From an uncultured Phascolarctobacterium sp. (lineage in GTDB: Bacteria > Bacillota > Negativicutes > Acidaminococcales > Acidaminococcaceae), in assembly GCF_937920985.1 (NCBI RefSeq), contig NZ_CALDXR010000020.1, forward strand, positions 1 through 64,000: a DNA stretch of 64,000 bases, given 5' to 3'. Below the pieces are notes generated by a model that did not search any database, was not told where the DNA came from, and saw only the letters and a program-made list of their open reading frames with translations. A program made the position numbers and the translations under genes. Below are positions 15,816 to 25,662 of the stretch, piece after piece. Every line of letters starts with the position of its first letter. The first letter of the stretch is position 1.

Positions 15816-16946
15816 TTAGCAGCCGGCAGAGTTACTGTTATCTTTTGGCTTATCAGCTTTGGATTGTGCTTTGACAGACTGCTCGGTAACATTTTCCTGC
15901 AGCGGAGTTTCAAAATAAAGACTGGTGCTGGGGAAGGCGCAGCTTACGCCGACTTCTTCAAGAAGCTCCAATGTATGCAGGTTGATTTCCTGCATAATGT
16001 TGAGGTATTCGAGGTGCTTGCCCGTTTTGGCGTAGCAGACAACACGTATATCAAGGCTGCTGCTGTTGTAGGTGACGAAATGAACACGCACATCCTTTTC
16101 GTCAATAAGCGTGAGATCCTCCAGATAATTTTTTAGCTTGAAGATAAATTCCTCGATTTGAGCAGCCGTTGTACCGTAGGTCAGGCCAAGCGTAAAGTCG
16201 ATGCGGCGACGTTCGCGCAGCGTATAGTTGGTAATCGGCGTGTTGCTGAGGAGGGAGTTCGGAATATAAACAAGCTCCTGCGGAAAGGTGCGGATACAGG
16301 TGCTGCGGAAGGAAACGCTTTCTACGATGCCTTCGATGCCGTTGGCTTTAATCCAGTCGCCGATTTTAAAGGGCTTGTCGAGTAGGATAATCATACTGCC
16401 GAAAACGTTGGCCAACGCATCCTTGGCTGCAAATGCAACGGCCAAAGAGCCGATACTGAGGGAGGCGATGAAGGCGCTGATATCATAATTCCATTCGCGG
16501 GCCACGGTTACGAAGCCCAGCATGATAATAATCATACGGAAAATGGTCGCAAGAATGTTGGCGATGGCTTCATCGGTCTGGATACCGAATCTTTCCAGCA
16601 AATCGAAGAAAAGGCCGTGCGTTGTATCAATCAGGTTATACAGGCCCCAGAAAAAGTTAGTGACAATGATCGTGCGCAGGATGCGGTCGGTAAAGCTTAC
16701 ATCATGCATTGACGCCAATGGCGACAGGTTGATTGCCGCATAGAACGCGATAATAAAGAGCGCAATGTTGATAGGTGTTTCAAAGGCGTTAAGAAAATCT
16801 TCGCCGTAGCTGAAGGATACCTTGTTATTCAGACGGCGTAAAAGGCGGATGAAAAAGTTTTTATAAATGTAGCGGACAACGGTAAAGAAAAGAAAGGCAC
16901 TTATGGAAGGGTACCAGGGTTTAAGAGTAAGCAATATATCGTTCAC
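15816..16946 (-). CDS. MscS-family mechanosensitive channel
   Basis: A 376-residue small-conductance mechanosensitive channel homologue. An N-terminal set of membrane segments (about 15-35, 55-75, 85-110 and 130-150) leads into the pore helix and beta domain, with SLSIGSLAVAFAAKDALANVFGSMIILLDKPF split around residues 165-200, the most conserved MscS block. The C-terminal alpha/beta domain follows, then a Lys/Ser/Asp-rich tail. It opens on membrane tension and releases solutes in osmotic downshock. The gene stands alone on the minus strand, with an AAGGAGG site before the start. Confidence 0.9.
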   Translation of the reverse strand: MNDILLTLKPWYPSISAFLFFTVVRYIYKNFFIRLLRRLNNKVSFSYGEDFLNAFETPINIALFIIAFYAAINLSPLASMHDVSFTDRILRTIIVTNFFWGLYNLIDTTHGLFFDLLERFGIQTDEAIANILATIFRMIIIMLGFVTVAREWNYDISAFIASLSIGSLAVAFAAKDALANVFGSMIILLDKPFKIGDWIKANGIEGIVESVSFRSTCIRTFPQELVYIPNSLLSNTPITNYTLRERRRIDFTLGLTYGTTAAQIEEFIFKLKNYLEDLTLIDEKDVRVHFVTYNSSSLDIRVVCYAKTGKHLEYLNIMQEINLHTLELLEEVGVSCAFPSTSLYFETPLQENVTEQSVKAQSKADKPKDNSNSAGC

Positions 16947-17113
16947 GAGGGAACCTCCTTGGTTAAGAATGTTTCAGCATAACTAATTTTAGCATTTTCT
17001 GCGATACCGCACAACGATTTTACATTTATTTCTAATTCTCGTGACACTTTAGTAAACTTGTATGTTTATGGATGTGGTATAATTAATACAATATAAATAG
17101 ACGGAGGCGTGTT

Positions 17114-17623
17114 ATGGAACTGCTGGTTGAGCGTACATTTGCAATCTTCATAGCTATATCGGGACCGATACTGACAATATTCGACCTTCCGGGAAATACT
17201 TTGCTTTTACTGACATCGTTGATGTTTGCTTTTTTTGATGAGGTACTTTATTTTAACGGCAGACTGCTGTCTGCTATGGTGCTCATTTATGCTTTGGGTG
17301 AATTTTGGGAGTTCTGCGTCGGCCTTTTCGGCATCAAACGCAGTAAAGTGTCTTGGTTCGCGGTTATTTTCATTGCCTTGGGAAGCTTTGCCGGCACTCT
17401 GCTTGGTACATTGATTTTTCCGATATTAGGCTCGTTGCTCGGCGGTATGGCAGGTGCCTTTGCGGCTGCGTTTGCCTATGAGCTGGCGCGTACAGGTATT
17501 TCGGCTGATGCTATGCATTTGGCTTGGACGGCAGCAAAGATGCGCTTTTTAGCGATTATGGGAAAACTGGCAGCAGGTATTGCTTTAGCTGCACTGCTTT
17601 TGAAGCAGGTAGTGTTTTTTTAA
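17114..17623 (+). CDS. DUF456 membrane protein
   Basis: A 169-residue protein with the DUF456 layout: hydrophobic segments about 10-30, 33-52, 85-105, 110-130 and 145-168, and small-residue-rich helices such as GSLLGGMAGAFAAAFAYELA. The conserved start is near LPGNTLLLLTSL. The function is unknown. A TATAAT at 17078-17083 probably is the -10 of its promoter. It lies just upstream of the VOC gene, with about 30 bases between. Confidence 0.8.
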   Translation: MELLVERTFAIFIAISGPILTIFDLPGNTLLLLTSLMFAFFDEVLYFNGRLLSAMVLIYALGEFWEFCVGLFGIKRSKVSWFAVIFIALGSFAGTLLGTLIFPILGSLLGGMAGAFAAAFAYELARTGISADAMHLAWTAAKMRFLAIMGKLAAGIALAALLLKQVVFF

Positions 17624-17652
17624 AATATATAATTTAATGAGAGGTGTACAAT

Positions 17653-18024
17653 ATGGAATTTACTTTCGCACATAACAACTTTAACGTGTTGGATTTGGAA
17701 AAAAGCCTGAAGTTTTACGAGGAGGCTTTGGGGCTGAAGGAAGACCACCGCAAGGAGGCTACGGACGGTAGCTTTATTCTGGTATATCTGACGGATGGCA
17801 AAACTCCGCATCTGCTGGAGCTTACCTGGCTGCGTGACCGCAATGAGGCTTATAATCTGGGCGAAAATGAATTCCATCTGGCATTTTTGGTAGATGATTA
17901 CGAAGCAGCGCACGCTAAGCATAAGGAAATGGGCTGCATTTGCTACGAAAATCCTGCTATGGGAATTTACTTTATTACCGATCCTGATAATTATTGGCTG
18001 GAAATTGTACCGAAGAACAAATAA
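17653..18024 (+). CDS. VOC-superfamily protein (glyoxalase I-like)
   Basis: A 123-residue single glyoxalase/VOC unit made of two beta-alpha-beta-beta-beta modules: HNNFNVLDLEKSLKFYEEALGL and later FHLAFLVDDYEAAHAKHKEMG, ending FITDPDNYWLEIV. Possible metal ligands are His7, Glu in LLELTWLR, His in EFHLAF and Glu in YWLEIV, the pattern of GloA. It may be a lactoylglutathione lyase-like or a different VOC enzyme. I start it at ATG 17653 rather than GTG 17644, because the GTG lies inside the GAGAGGTG ribosome-binding site. Confidence 0.82.
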   Translation: MEFTFAHNNFNVLDLEKSLKFYEEALGLKEDHRKEATDGSFILVYLTDGKTPHLLELTWLRDRNEAYNLGENEFHLAFLVDDYEAAHAKHKEMGCICYENPAMGIYFITDPDNYWLEIVPKNK

Positions 18025-18062
18025 GCGCATAAATAAGCGTTAAGGTCCGGGAGGTAGATGAC

Positions 18063-19343
18063 ATGAAACAAAAGCTGTGTCTGCATGGGCTGGAAGTAAA
18101 AAACCAGGCGCAGCTGCTTAATCTTGTGAAAAGGCTGCTGCCTGGCAGTACCGTCAAGGTAAAAATCAAAGAAAAATATTTTAATGATAATGATATGTAC
18201 AAATATCGCCTGACGCGTTTTACGCCGGAAGATATGGACGGCGTACGCTTGTATTGTGCCTGGGGTACACTGCTTGTGAGCGATAAGCTGTTGGCGATAG
18301 CGGATATTATTATTGAATTTGAATGTCATAATGCGGAAGCGGCAAAAGCTGTTGACAGTCTGCTGCAGAAGCTGCTGGCCTCCAAAACAAAATTTGTGTT
18401 GGAAGAGCCGGACTTTTCACAGCGTCTTGACCAGCTGCGAGGCTGCTTTGACCAAAAGCAGCTGGCAGCCTACGATGCGGACAGTGCTATGAGTCTTTTG
18501 TATTGCCATCTTCCGTGGCAGGTTTATTATGTAAGCAAGCTGTGGCAGGAGGTTTTGAGCCGCGGCCCGGAACGCAGCCTGATGCGTCAGCTGCGCGTCA
18601 AGCTCAGGCGCTTGCGCTCGCTGCTGACGTTATGCAAGCCGCTGCTGCCTGAGCAGGAGGCTTTGCACTGGCAGGGAGTGCTGAAGGCGCGCACTAATCT
18701 TTTGGGTGATGTGCGTGAGTATGATGTAGCGCTGCAAATCTGTTCACGCCTGCAGCGCAGCCGGGAGCAGGCGGAGGTAGTGTTGCCGCAGCTTACGGCG
18801 CTATTGACGCAGTTGCGCGGTACGGCGGCAGCTAAAGCACTGCGCGGACTGAGGCTGAACCGCCTGACGCTGGAGCTGGCTCAGTTACTTTTATGGCTGT
18901 ATAGTGCGCCTGCGCCTGAAAAGGAGCCTGCATTGGCCGAGTTTTTATCGCGTCGTTTCGGTAATTGGTATGATAAGCTGCTGGAGCTGCCGGAAAAATA
19001 TCCTGACCTGCATAATATGGAGCAGCTGCATCGCATCCGCATCAAGCTCAAGCGCTTCCGCTATGCGCTGCAGAGCGTGCCGGAGCTGGCTCCGGAAGCA
19101 CGCCTCTTGCGCAGTCTGAAGTATCTGCAAGATATGCTGGGACTGCTGCATGATGATTATATCAACACGTTGATGGTGGAACGTCTGGTGGCGGCGAATC
19201 CCAAGATTAAGGAGCTGCGTTATGAGGCGGCCTTGTTCAGCGGTTGGGAGCAGGCCAAGGCTGATGCGGCGCTGGAAGCGTTGCCGCAGCAGTGGGAAGC
19301 CTTCAGCAGTCAGCTGACGGAGTGGAAGAATAAAAATCTGTAA
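18063..19343 (+). CDS. CHAD-domain protein
   Basis: A 426-residue protein. The C-terminal two thirds (about 155-425) is a CHAD domain, all-helical and rich in conserved His, Arg and Lys: LMRQLRVKLRRLRSLL, then LHRIRIKLKRFRYALQS and a GLLHDDYINTL stretch. CHAD domains bind inorganic polyphosphate granules. The N-terminal 150 residues are not a recognisable CYTH triphosphatase and I cannot assign them. GGGAGG precedes the ATG. It follows the VOC gene after 38 bases. Confidence 0.85.
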   Translation: MKQKLCLHGLEVKNQAQLLNLVKRLLPGSTVKVKIKEKYFNDNDMYKYRLTRFTPEDMDGVRLYCAWGTLLVSDKLLAIADIIIEFECHNAEAAKAVDSLLQKLLASKTKFVLEEPDFSQRLDQLRGCFDQKQLAAYDADSAMSLLYCHLPWQVYYVSKLWQEVLSRGPERSLMRQLRVKLRRLRSLLTLCKPLLPEQEALHWQGVLKARTNLLGDVREYDVALQICSRLQRSREQAEVVLPQLTALLTQLRGTAAAKALRGLRLNRLTLELAQLLLWLYSAPAPEKEPALAEFLSRRFGNWYDKLLELPEKYPDLHNMEQLHRIRIKLKRFRYALQSVPELAPEARLLRSLKYLQDMLGLLHDDYINTLMVERLVAANPKIKELRYEAALFSGWEQAKADAALEALPQQWEAFSSQLTEWKNKNL

Positions 19344-19399
19344 TTGCTTTGGCTTTGTGAAACAATGCAAATAAGATTGTAAAGTTTTTATGGCGGTGC

Positions 19400-19428
19400 T
19401 TGCACTTGCAGGCGCGAAAGACTATAAT
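19400..19428 (+). promoter_or_regulatory. Promoter of the DUF3887-like gene
   Basis: TTGCAC (19400-19405), 17-bp spacer, TATAAT (19423-19428). Confidence 0.72.
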
Positions 19429-19464
19429 TAAACACATATTAAGCATATGGGAGGAGAGTTTTCC

Positions 19465-19893
19465 ATGAAAAAAATATTAATGCTGGTTACAATGGTTATG
19501 ATGCTGGCTTTCAGCGCAGTTTGCAGCGCATCCAACGGCAAGGTGCTGGACGCAGAGGAAGCTATTGTTGACAAATTTATCAACGGTGGCAACTACAAGG
19601 CAGTTACTTCTATGATGACCGAGGATATGCAAAAGAACTGGGACGAAAAGGCATACAATAATCTGCATGCACAGCTTGCTAAAGACTTCGGCAAGCTGAC
19701 CACCAACCAACTGCTGGTTGTTGAAAAGCACAATGGCGCTGACGTTCTGCTGTATCATGTCGCAACCGATAAAATGCCTGCTGCCCGCTTCGTATATCTT
19801 TTCAAGCTGAACGGCGAGAAACCCTTGCTGAATGATTTCAGTGTAATGCTCCCGCAGAAAAAAGAAGCAGCTAAGGAAGAAGCTAAAAAATAA
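19465..19893 (+). CDS. Secreted DUF3887-like protein
   Basis: A 142-residue exported protein. A signal peptide is clear (MKKILMLVTMVMMLAFSAVCSAS, cleavage likely after about residue 21-23), followed by a DUF3887-like domain of about 90 residues (EEAIVDKFINGGNYKAV ... VYLFKLNGEKP) and a Lys/Glu-rich tail. The domain is of the NTF2/cystatin-like kind with unknown role. I start at ATG 19465, seven bases after GGAGGAG; the upstream ATG at 19447 overlaps that site. It has its own promoter and terminator. Confidence 0.75.
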   Translation: MKKILMLVTMVMMLAFSAVCSASNGKVLDAEEAIVDKFINGGNYKAVTSMMTEDMQKNWDEKAYNNLHAQLAKDFGKLTTNQLLVVEKHNGADVLLYHVATDKMPAARFVYLFKLNGEKPLLNDFSVMLPQKKEAAKEEAKK

Positions 19894-19911
19894 AATTTCA
19901 GATAAAAAACT

Positions 19912-19953
19912 GACGACAGAGCTATACTAAGGCAGTATACTCTGTCGTTTTTG
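19912..19953 (+). terminator. Terminator after the DUF3887-like gene
   Basis: ACGACAGAG pairs with CTCTGTCGT, extended by TATACT/AGTATA, then five T: a stem of about 15 bp. Confidence 0.88.
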
Positions 19954-20008
19954 GTTGAATTTTTGAAGCTGATGCGATTGGAACCGGCGCACTTCCTTAT
20001 GCTATTTC

Positions 20009-20037
20009 TTGACTGTACTTTATAGCTGTTATATAAT
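20009..20037 (+). promoter_or_regulatory. Promoter of the DUF1934-DUF1846-argS group
   Basis: TTGACT (20009-20014), 17-bp spacer, TATAAT (20032-20037). It lies in the 288-base gap after the DUF3887-like gene and predicts a leader of about 140 nt, in which I see no known riboswitch. Confidence 0.78.
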
Positions 20038-20181
20038 ATTGAAGAATAAAAGAGGTCTTTTTTAGTGCAGAGAAGTTGAATGGCATTAGATTGACAAAAA
20101 TCTTGCAGGGCTTGCGACCTTTCGATCATAATGGTGTGGCGAAATGGTGCAGGCTCTATCTTGTTTATGGAGGCACGTACT

Positions 20182-20601
20182 ATGCAGCCGGTAAAAATTC
20201 GTATTTTGAGTACAACGAAGGATGAGGGTAGTGAGGCTCAGGCTTCTGAACAAAAGTATACGGGTATGATGACGGAAAAGGGCGGCAAATACTACGTAAT
20301 CTACCAAGAAGATGAACAATCTGGTCTTGATAACACGAAGACGACGCTTAAATGGGATGATGAGCACGTCATTGTCATGCGCAGCGGCAGTGTTGATCAC
20401 AGACAGGAGTTTCGCCGTGGTTACGTAGACAAAAGCCTTTATCAGACACCTTATATGAAAATTCCTCTGACGACGGAAACAAGCTATGTATATACCCATT
20501 TCCGCAATGGTTTGTGGGAGCTGGAAATGGAATATACACTGTATCACGATGAGAAACCTTATGGTGAGATGAAGATTTTAATTGAGGTTGAGGAAATTTA
20601 A
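20182..20601 (+). CDS. DUF1934 (YwiB-like) beta-barrel protein
   Basis: A 139-residue DUF1934 protein related to B. subtilis YwiB, a small calycin-like beta barrel: YTGMMTEKGGKYYVIYQEDEQSG early and WELEMEYTLYHDEKPYGEMKILIEV at the end. No reaction is known. YwiB genes often sit beside argS, as here (two genes downstream). The start is ATG 20182 with GGAGG eight bases upstream. The stop is two bases from the DUF1846 start. Confidence 0.85.
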   Translation: MQPVKIRILSTTKDEGSEAQASEQKYTGMMTEKGGKYYVIYQEDEQSGLDNTKTTLKWDDEHVIVMRSGSVDHRQEFRRGYVDKSLYQTPYMKIPLTTETSYVYTHFRNGLWELEMEYTLYHDEKPYGEMKILIEVEEI

Positions 20602-20602
20602 T

Positions 20603-22069
20603 ATGAAAATTGGCTTTGATAATCAAAAATATTTAACCATGCAATCTGAGCATATCAGAGAGCGCATCAGTAAATTCGGTGATAAGCTTTATCTGGAATT
20701 CGGCGGCAAGCTGTTTGATGATTACCATGCTTCCCGCGTACTGCCTGGCTTTGCTCCGGACAGTAAGCTGCAGATGCTTCTGCAGCTTGCAGATCAGGCA
20801 GAAATGATTATTTCCATTAATGCTGATGATATTGAAAACAACAAGGTGCGTCATGATCTGGGACTGACATATGATCTGGACGTACTGCGTCTGGTAAAGG
20901 TTTACCGTTCCAAGGGACTTTATGTCAGCAGTGTTGTTATTACGCAATATAAGGGCCAAAAATCCATCGAAAGCTTCAAGAATAAGCTGGAGGCTTTGGA
21001 TATCAAGGTTTATTACCATTATCCGATTGAGGGCTATCCGCATAATGTGGAGCATATTGTCAGCGATGCTGGCTATGGCCAGAACGATTATGTAGAAACT
21101 ACACGTCCGCTGGTAGTTGTTACTGCTCCCGGACCTGGCAGCGGCAAGATGGCAACCTGCCTGTCGCAGCTGTATCATGAAAACAAACGCGGCATTAAGG
21201 CCGGTTATGCTAAATTCGAAACCTTCCCCATCTGGAATCTGCCTCTGAAGCATCCTGTCAATATGGCATACGAGGCTGCTACGGCAGACCTGCAGGATGT
21301 TAATATGATTGATCCCTTCCATTTGGAGGCTTATGGCGTAACCACGGTAAATTATAACCGTGACGTCGAAATTTATCCCGTACTTGCAGCAATCTTTGAA
21401 GGTATTTATGGCTATTGCCCGTACAAATCGCCTACTGATATGGGCGTTAACATGGCAGGCAACTGCATCTGTGATGATGAGGTCTGCTGTGAGGCTTCCC
21501 GTCAGGAAATTATCCGCCGCTATTATCAGTCCCTGAACCGTCTGGCATTGGATGAGGCCAGCAAGCAGGAGGTTTATACGCTGGAGCTGCTGATGAAGCA
21601 GGCTAAGGTCAGCGTAAATGACCGCCGTGTTGTTACCGTAGCCAAGCAGGTTGCGGAAGAACGCAAGTGCGCTGTTATTGCGCTGGAGCTTGCCGATGGC
21701 AGAATTGTTACCGGCAAAACTACGGATTTGCTGGGACCTGCCAGTGCCGTACTGTTGAATGCAATTAAGGAATTGGGCGGCATTGCCGATGAAATGCACC
21801 TGATTTCGCCGACCTATATCAATCCGATTCAGAATCTGAAGACGCGCTACCTTGGCAGCAGCAATCCGCGCCTGCATATGGATGAGGTGCTGATAGCGCT
21901 TTCCATGTGCGCCGCAACGGACAGTCTGGCCAAGCTGGCACTGGAAAAGCTGCCGGAGCTGAAGGGCTGTCAGGCACATTCCACCGTTATGCTGACAGAG
22001 GGAGATTTCAAGGTATTCAAAAAGCTGGGCGTTGAACTGACTAATGACCCTATTTACGAAACAAAATAA
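20603..22069 (+). CDS. DUF1846 family protein
   Basis: A 488-residue DUF1846 protein, a well conserved family without known activity. Recognisable parts are MKIGFDNQKYLTMQSEHI, LYLEFGGKLFDDYHASRVLPGF, TAPGPGSGKMATCLSQLYH (about 175-195, a phosphate-loop-like Gly-rich segment) and several conserved His and Cys (NCICDDEVCCEA). Solved structures show alpha/beta domains, but no substrate is established. ATG 20603 uses the GAGGTTGAGG tail of the previous gene as its ribosome site, so the pair is coupled. argS follows 31 bases later. Confidence 0.87.
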   Translation: MKIGFDNQKYLTMQSEHIRERISKFGDKLYLEFGGKLFDDYHASRVLPGFAPDSKLQMLLQLADQAEMIISINADDIENNKVRHDLGLTYDLDVLRLVKVYRSKGLYVSSVVITQYKGQKSIESFKNKLEALDIKVYYHYPIEGYPHNVEHIVSDAGYGQNDYVETTRPLVVVTAPGPGSGKMATCLSQLYHENKRGIKAGYAKFETFPIWNLPLKHPVNMAYEAATADLQDVNMIDPFHLEAYGVTTVNYNRDVEIYPVLAAIFEGIYGYCPYKSPTDMGVNMAGNCICDDEVCCEASRQEIIRRYYQSLNRLALDEASKQEVYTLELLMKQAKVSVNDRRVVTVAKQVAEERKCAVIALELADGRIVTGKTTDLLGPASAVLLNAIKELGGIADEMHLISPTYINPIQNLKTRYLGSSNPRLHMDEVLIALSMCAATDSLAKLALEKLPELKGCQAHSTVMLTEGDFKVFKKLGVELTNDPIYETK

Positions 22070-22100
22070 GCAATAAATAAAGAGAAGGAGAGATTTTGCT

Positions 22101-23825
22101 TTGGATATAAAGGATTTATTAGCCGCTGCCATTAAAGATGCAGCGCAAAAAGCTATCGATAATGGCACTTTGAAACCGGGTGCACTGCCCGAGGTTATGC
22201 TGGAGGTTCCGCCGCAAAAGGAATTCGGCGATTTTGCAACCAACTTTGCTATGCAGTCTGCCCGCAGCCTGCACTGTGCACCGCGTCAGATTGCACAGGC
22301 TGTTGTCGATAATCTGGACTGTGCTTCCGTAGATAAAATGGAAATTGCCGGCCCCGGCTTCATCAATTTCTATCTGAAACAAAACTGGACCGCTGATTTG
22401 CTGGCAGGCATTCTGGCTGCCGGTGAAAACTACGGCAATCTGCCTGCTAACGGCTTAGGCCGCGTTCAGGTTGAATATGTAAGCGCTAACCCCACCGGCC
22501 CGCTGCATGTAGGCCATGCCCGCGGTGCCGCAGTCGGCAGTGCTATGGTTAACCTGCTGCGTGCTGCAGGCTATGATGTTGAAAGCGAATATTATATCAA
22601 TGATGCCGGCAATCAGATGAACAATCTGGCAGCTTCTGTCAATGCACGTTATCTGCAGCTGTTGAAGCTGGAGGAAATGGGCGGCGTTCCTGCCGACCTG
22701 ACCGTTAAACAGTTGGATGAAATGCCGACTGGCATTCCTTTCCCGGAAAACGGCTACCATGGCTATGACATCATTGAAACCGCTCAGCGCATTATCCGTA
22801 TCTATGGCAAGGAATTCGTTGCTTTAGAGGAAAAAGAGCGTCTGGCAAAATTCCTGGAAATTGCTTATAAAGAAAAGCTGGCAGGCCTGAAAGAGGATCT
22901 GGAAGCCTTTGGCGTAACCTTCGATGTATGGTTCAGCGAGCAATCATTGCATGATGCCGACAAAATCCGCGAGGCCTGCAAATTCCTTGAGGAAAAAGGC
23001 TGCGTTTATGAAAAGGATGGCGCAAAATGGTTTAAATCCACCGCTTACGGCGATGATAAGGACCGCGTTGTTATCCGTGACAACGGCGTTTCCACCTACT
23101 TTGCTGCCGATATTGCATATCACCGCAACAAATTCGAGCGCGGCTTCGACCGCATCATCAACCTGTGGGGCGCTGACCACCATGGTTATATTGCCCGCGT
23201 GAAGGCTGCTGTAAGTGCTATGGGCTTTGATGCTGATAAGCTGGAGGTGCTGCTGCTGCAAATGGTACGCCTGTACCGCAATGGCGACATCGTTAAGCTG
23301 TCCAAGCGTACCGGTGAAACCATCACTCTGCGCGAGCTGATGGATGAGGTTGGCGTTGATGCAGCGCGTTACTTCTTCTGCATGCGCTCCTTAGACAGCC
23401 AGTTGGATTTTGATATGACTCTGGCTACCGAAAAATCCAATGAGAACCCGGTTTATTATATCCAATATGCGCATGCGCGTATCTGCAGCATTGCCCGTCA
23501 GCTTGCTGAAGCAGGTATTGAGGCTGTAGCTCTTGATGAGCTGAAGCTGGATACTTTGCAGGCTCCTGAAGAGCTGGCGCTTGTTAAAAAGCTGGGCGAA
23601 TATCCGGAACTGCTTGCCCGTGCAGCCCGCGAACGCGCTGTACATCATGTGGCAACCTATACCTACGAGCTGGCAACTTTGTTCCACTCCTTCTATAACC
23701 AATGCCGTATTCTGGGCGTAGATACAGAGTTACAACAAGCCCGCATTGCTTTGGTGAAGGCAGTTGGTCACACCATCCGTCATGCTTTGGGTATTCTGGG
23801 CGTTTCTGCTCCGGAAAGAATGTAA
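22101..23825 (+). CDS. argS: Arginyl-tRNA synthetase
   Basis: A 574-residue class I aminoacyl-tRNA synthetase that charges tRNA-Arg. The class I HIGH signature is HVGHARG in NPTGPLHVGHARG (about 131-141) and KMSKS appears as KLSKR (about 398-402). The N-terminal Add-1 domain and C-terminal DALR helical bundle are present and the length is normal. The start codon is TTG at 22101, ten bases after AAGGAGA; no better start exists in frame. Confidence 0.95.
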   Translation: MDIKDLLAAAIKDAAQKAIDNGTLKPGALPEVMLEVPPQKEFGDFATNFAMQSARSLHCAPRQIAQAVVDNLDCASVDKMEIAGPGFINFYLKQNWTADLLAGILAAGENYGNLPANGLGRVQVEYVSANPTGPLHVGHARGAAVGSAMVNLLRAAGYDVESEYYINDAGNQMNNLAASVNARYLQLLKLEEMGGVPADLTVKQLDEMPTGIPFPENGYHGYDIIETAQRIIRIYGKEFVALEEKERLAKFLEIAYKEKLAGLKEDLEAFGVTFDVWFSEQSLHDADKIREACKFLEEKGCVYEKDGAKWFKSTAYGDDKDRVVIRDNGVSTYFAADIAYHRNKFERGFDRIINLWGADHHGYIARVKAAVSAMGFDADKLEVLLLQMVRLYRNGDIVKLSKRTGETITLRELMDEVGVDAARYFFCMRSLDSQLDFDMTLATEKSNENPVYYIQYAHARICSIARQLAEAGIEAVALDELKLDTLQAPEELALVKKLGEYPELLARAARERAVHHVATYTYELATLFHSFYNQCRILGVDTELQQARIALVKAVGHTIRHALGILGVSAPERM

Positions 23826-23948
23826 TTTAAGAAATTCTTTTGCAGGTGGCAGAGTCCGTGAGGCTTTGCCGCCTGCAGTGAGTTTAGATACAATTTAATA
23901 TTTTTATTATGTTGTAGCATTTTATGTAATCTGAGGGGGTTAAAAATC

Positions 23949-25574
23949 ATGACTACTAATACTAAGTACATTTTTGTGACAGGCGGCGTTGTTTCTTCGT
24001 TGGGTAAGGGCATTACTGCTGCGTCCCTGGGACGTTTGCTGAAAAGTCGCGGCTATAGGGTTACTATCCAAAAGTTCGACCCGTATATCAATATTGACCC
24101 GGGTACAATGAGCCCGTATCAGCATGGCGAGGTTTTTGTAACCGACGACGGTGCGGAAACTGACCTTGACTTGGGACATTACGAACGCTTTATTGATATC
24201 AACCTGTCCAAAAACTCCAATACGACCACAGGCAAGATTTACCAGAGTGTAATAAATAAAGAACGCCGTGGCGATTATCTTGGCGGTACCGTACAGGTTA
24301 TTCCTCATATCACAAATGAAATCAAAGAGCGTGTTTTCCGCGTAGGCCAACAGGATAATGCCGACTTCGTTATTACGGAAATTGGCGGCACTGTAGGCGA
24401 TATTGAAAGCCTGCCGTTTTTGGAAGCCATCCGTCAGGTAAAAAAGGATGTCGGCAAGAACGATGTGCTTTATATTCACGTTACGCTGGTGCCTTATATT
24501 TCCGCAGCCGGTGAGCTGAAAACCAAACCGACTCAGCATAGCGTTAAAGAGCTGCGCAGTATCGGTATTTCACCGGATATCCTGGTTTGCCGCAGTGAAA
24601 AGCCTATTTCCAAGGAAATGCGTGAGAAAATGGCTATGTTCTGCGACGTAGATCCGGACGCAGTTATCCAAAACCTTACTGCAAGAAGTATTTACGAAGT
24701 ACCGATGCTCATGGAGGAGCAGGGACTTGATACCATTGTTCTGCGCAAGCTGGCAATGGAGGACAAGCCGAAGGATATGCAGGGCTGGCATGATATGGTG
24801 GCCCGCATTCTGAAAAAATATAAAAAGAAGGTAACTATCGCCGTAGTCGGCAAATATGTTGCTTTGCAGGATGCTTATATTTCTATTACGGAATCCTTGC
24901 GTCATGCAGCAGTTGCCAATGAAGCCGAGCTTGATATCCATTGGGTAAATGCAGAAGAAATTGAAGCAGATGACACTGATATGGCTAAGGTGATGGCCGG
25001 TGTTGACGGCATTCTGGTGCCGGGTGGCTTCGGTAACCGCGGTATTGAAGGCAAGATTAAGGCTATTCAATATGCACGTGAGCACAAGATACCGTTCTTC
25101 GGTATCTGCCTGGGCATGCAGTGCGCAGTAATTGAATTTGCCCGTCACGTCTGCGGTATGGCTGATGCCAACAGCTCGGAGTTCAATCCGAACAGCACAC
25201 ATCCTGTTATCGATCTGATGCCTGAACAGATTGATGTTGAGGATTTGGGCGGTACGATGCGTCTGGGACTGTATCCGTGTAAGGTTTATCCCGATACGCT
25301 GACCAGCAAGGCTTACAATGCAGAGCTGATTTACGAACGTCATCGTCATCGTTATGAGTTTAATAATGCTTTCCGTGAGAAAATTGTGGACAAGGGCTTA
25401 GTTCTTGGCGGCACACTGCCTAATGGCCGCCTGGTAGAGATTGTGGAATTGCCTGAGAGCGAGCATCCCTGGTTCCTCGGTGCGCAGTTCCATCCGGAAT
25501 TCAAATCACGTCCGACAAATCCACATCCGTTGTTCAGAGATTTTGTAGGTGCAGCTGTAAAGCACCATCAATAA
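23949..25574 (+). CDS. pyrG: CTP synthase
   Basis: A 541-residue CTP synthase that aminates UTP with glutamine and ATP. The N-terminal synthase domain begins KYIFVTGGVVSSLGKGITAASLG and holds IQKFDPYINIDPGTMSP. The C-terminal class I glutaminase has the nucleophile Cys in FFGICLGMQCAV (about 385) and the His-Glu pair in QFHPEFKSRP. The start ATG follows GAGGGGG. It is flanked by structured intergenic regions and looks monocistronic. Confidence 0.96.
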   Translation: MTTNTKYIFVTGGVVSSLGKGITAASLGRLLKSRGYRVTIQKFDPYINIDPGTMSPYQHGEVFVTDDGAETDLDLGHYERFIDINLSKNSNTTTGKIYQSVINKERRGDYLGGTVQVIPHITNEIKERVFRVGQQDNADFVITEIGGTVGDIESLPFLEAIRQVKKDVGKNDVLYIHVTLVPYISAAGELKTKPTQHSVKELRSIGISPDILVCRSEKPISKEMREKMAMFCDVDPDAVIQNLTARSIYEVPMLMEEQGLDTIVLRKLAMEDKPKDMQGWHDMVARILKKYKKKVTIAVVGKYVALQDAYISITESLRHAAVANEAELDIHWVNAEEIEADDTDMAKVMAGVDGILVPGGFGNRGIEGKIKAIQYAREHKIPFFGICLGMQCAVIEFARHVCGMADANSSEFNPNSTHPVIDLMPEQIDVEDLGGTMRLGLYPCKVYPDTLTSKAYNAELIYERHRHRYEFNNAFREKIVDKGLVLGGTLPNGRLVEIVELPESEHPWFLGAQFHPEFKSRPTNPHPLFRDFVGAAVKHHQ

Positions 25575-25662
25575 AGGTTGAGCTTAAAATGTCAGGTGCT
25601 TCAGCTTTTCTCTAGGTGAAGTCGCTATGCTGCTTTGGCCTCAGCTGTGACAAAATAAGAAT

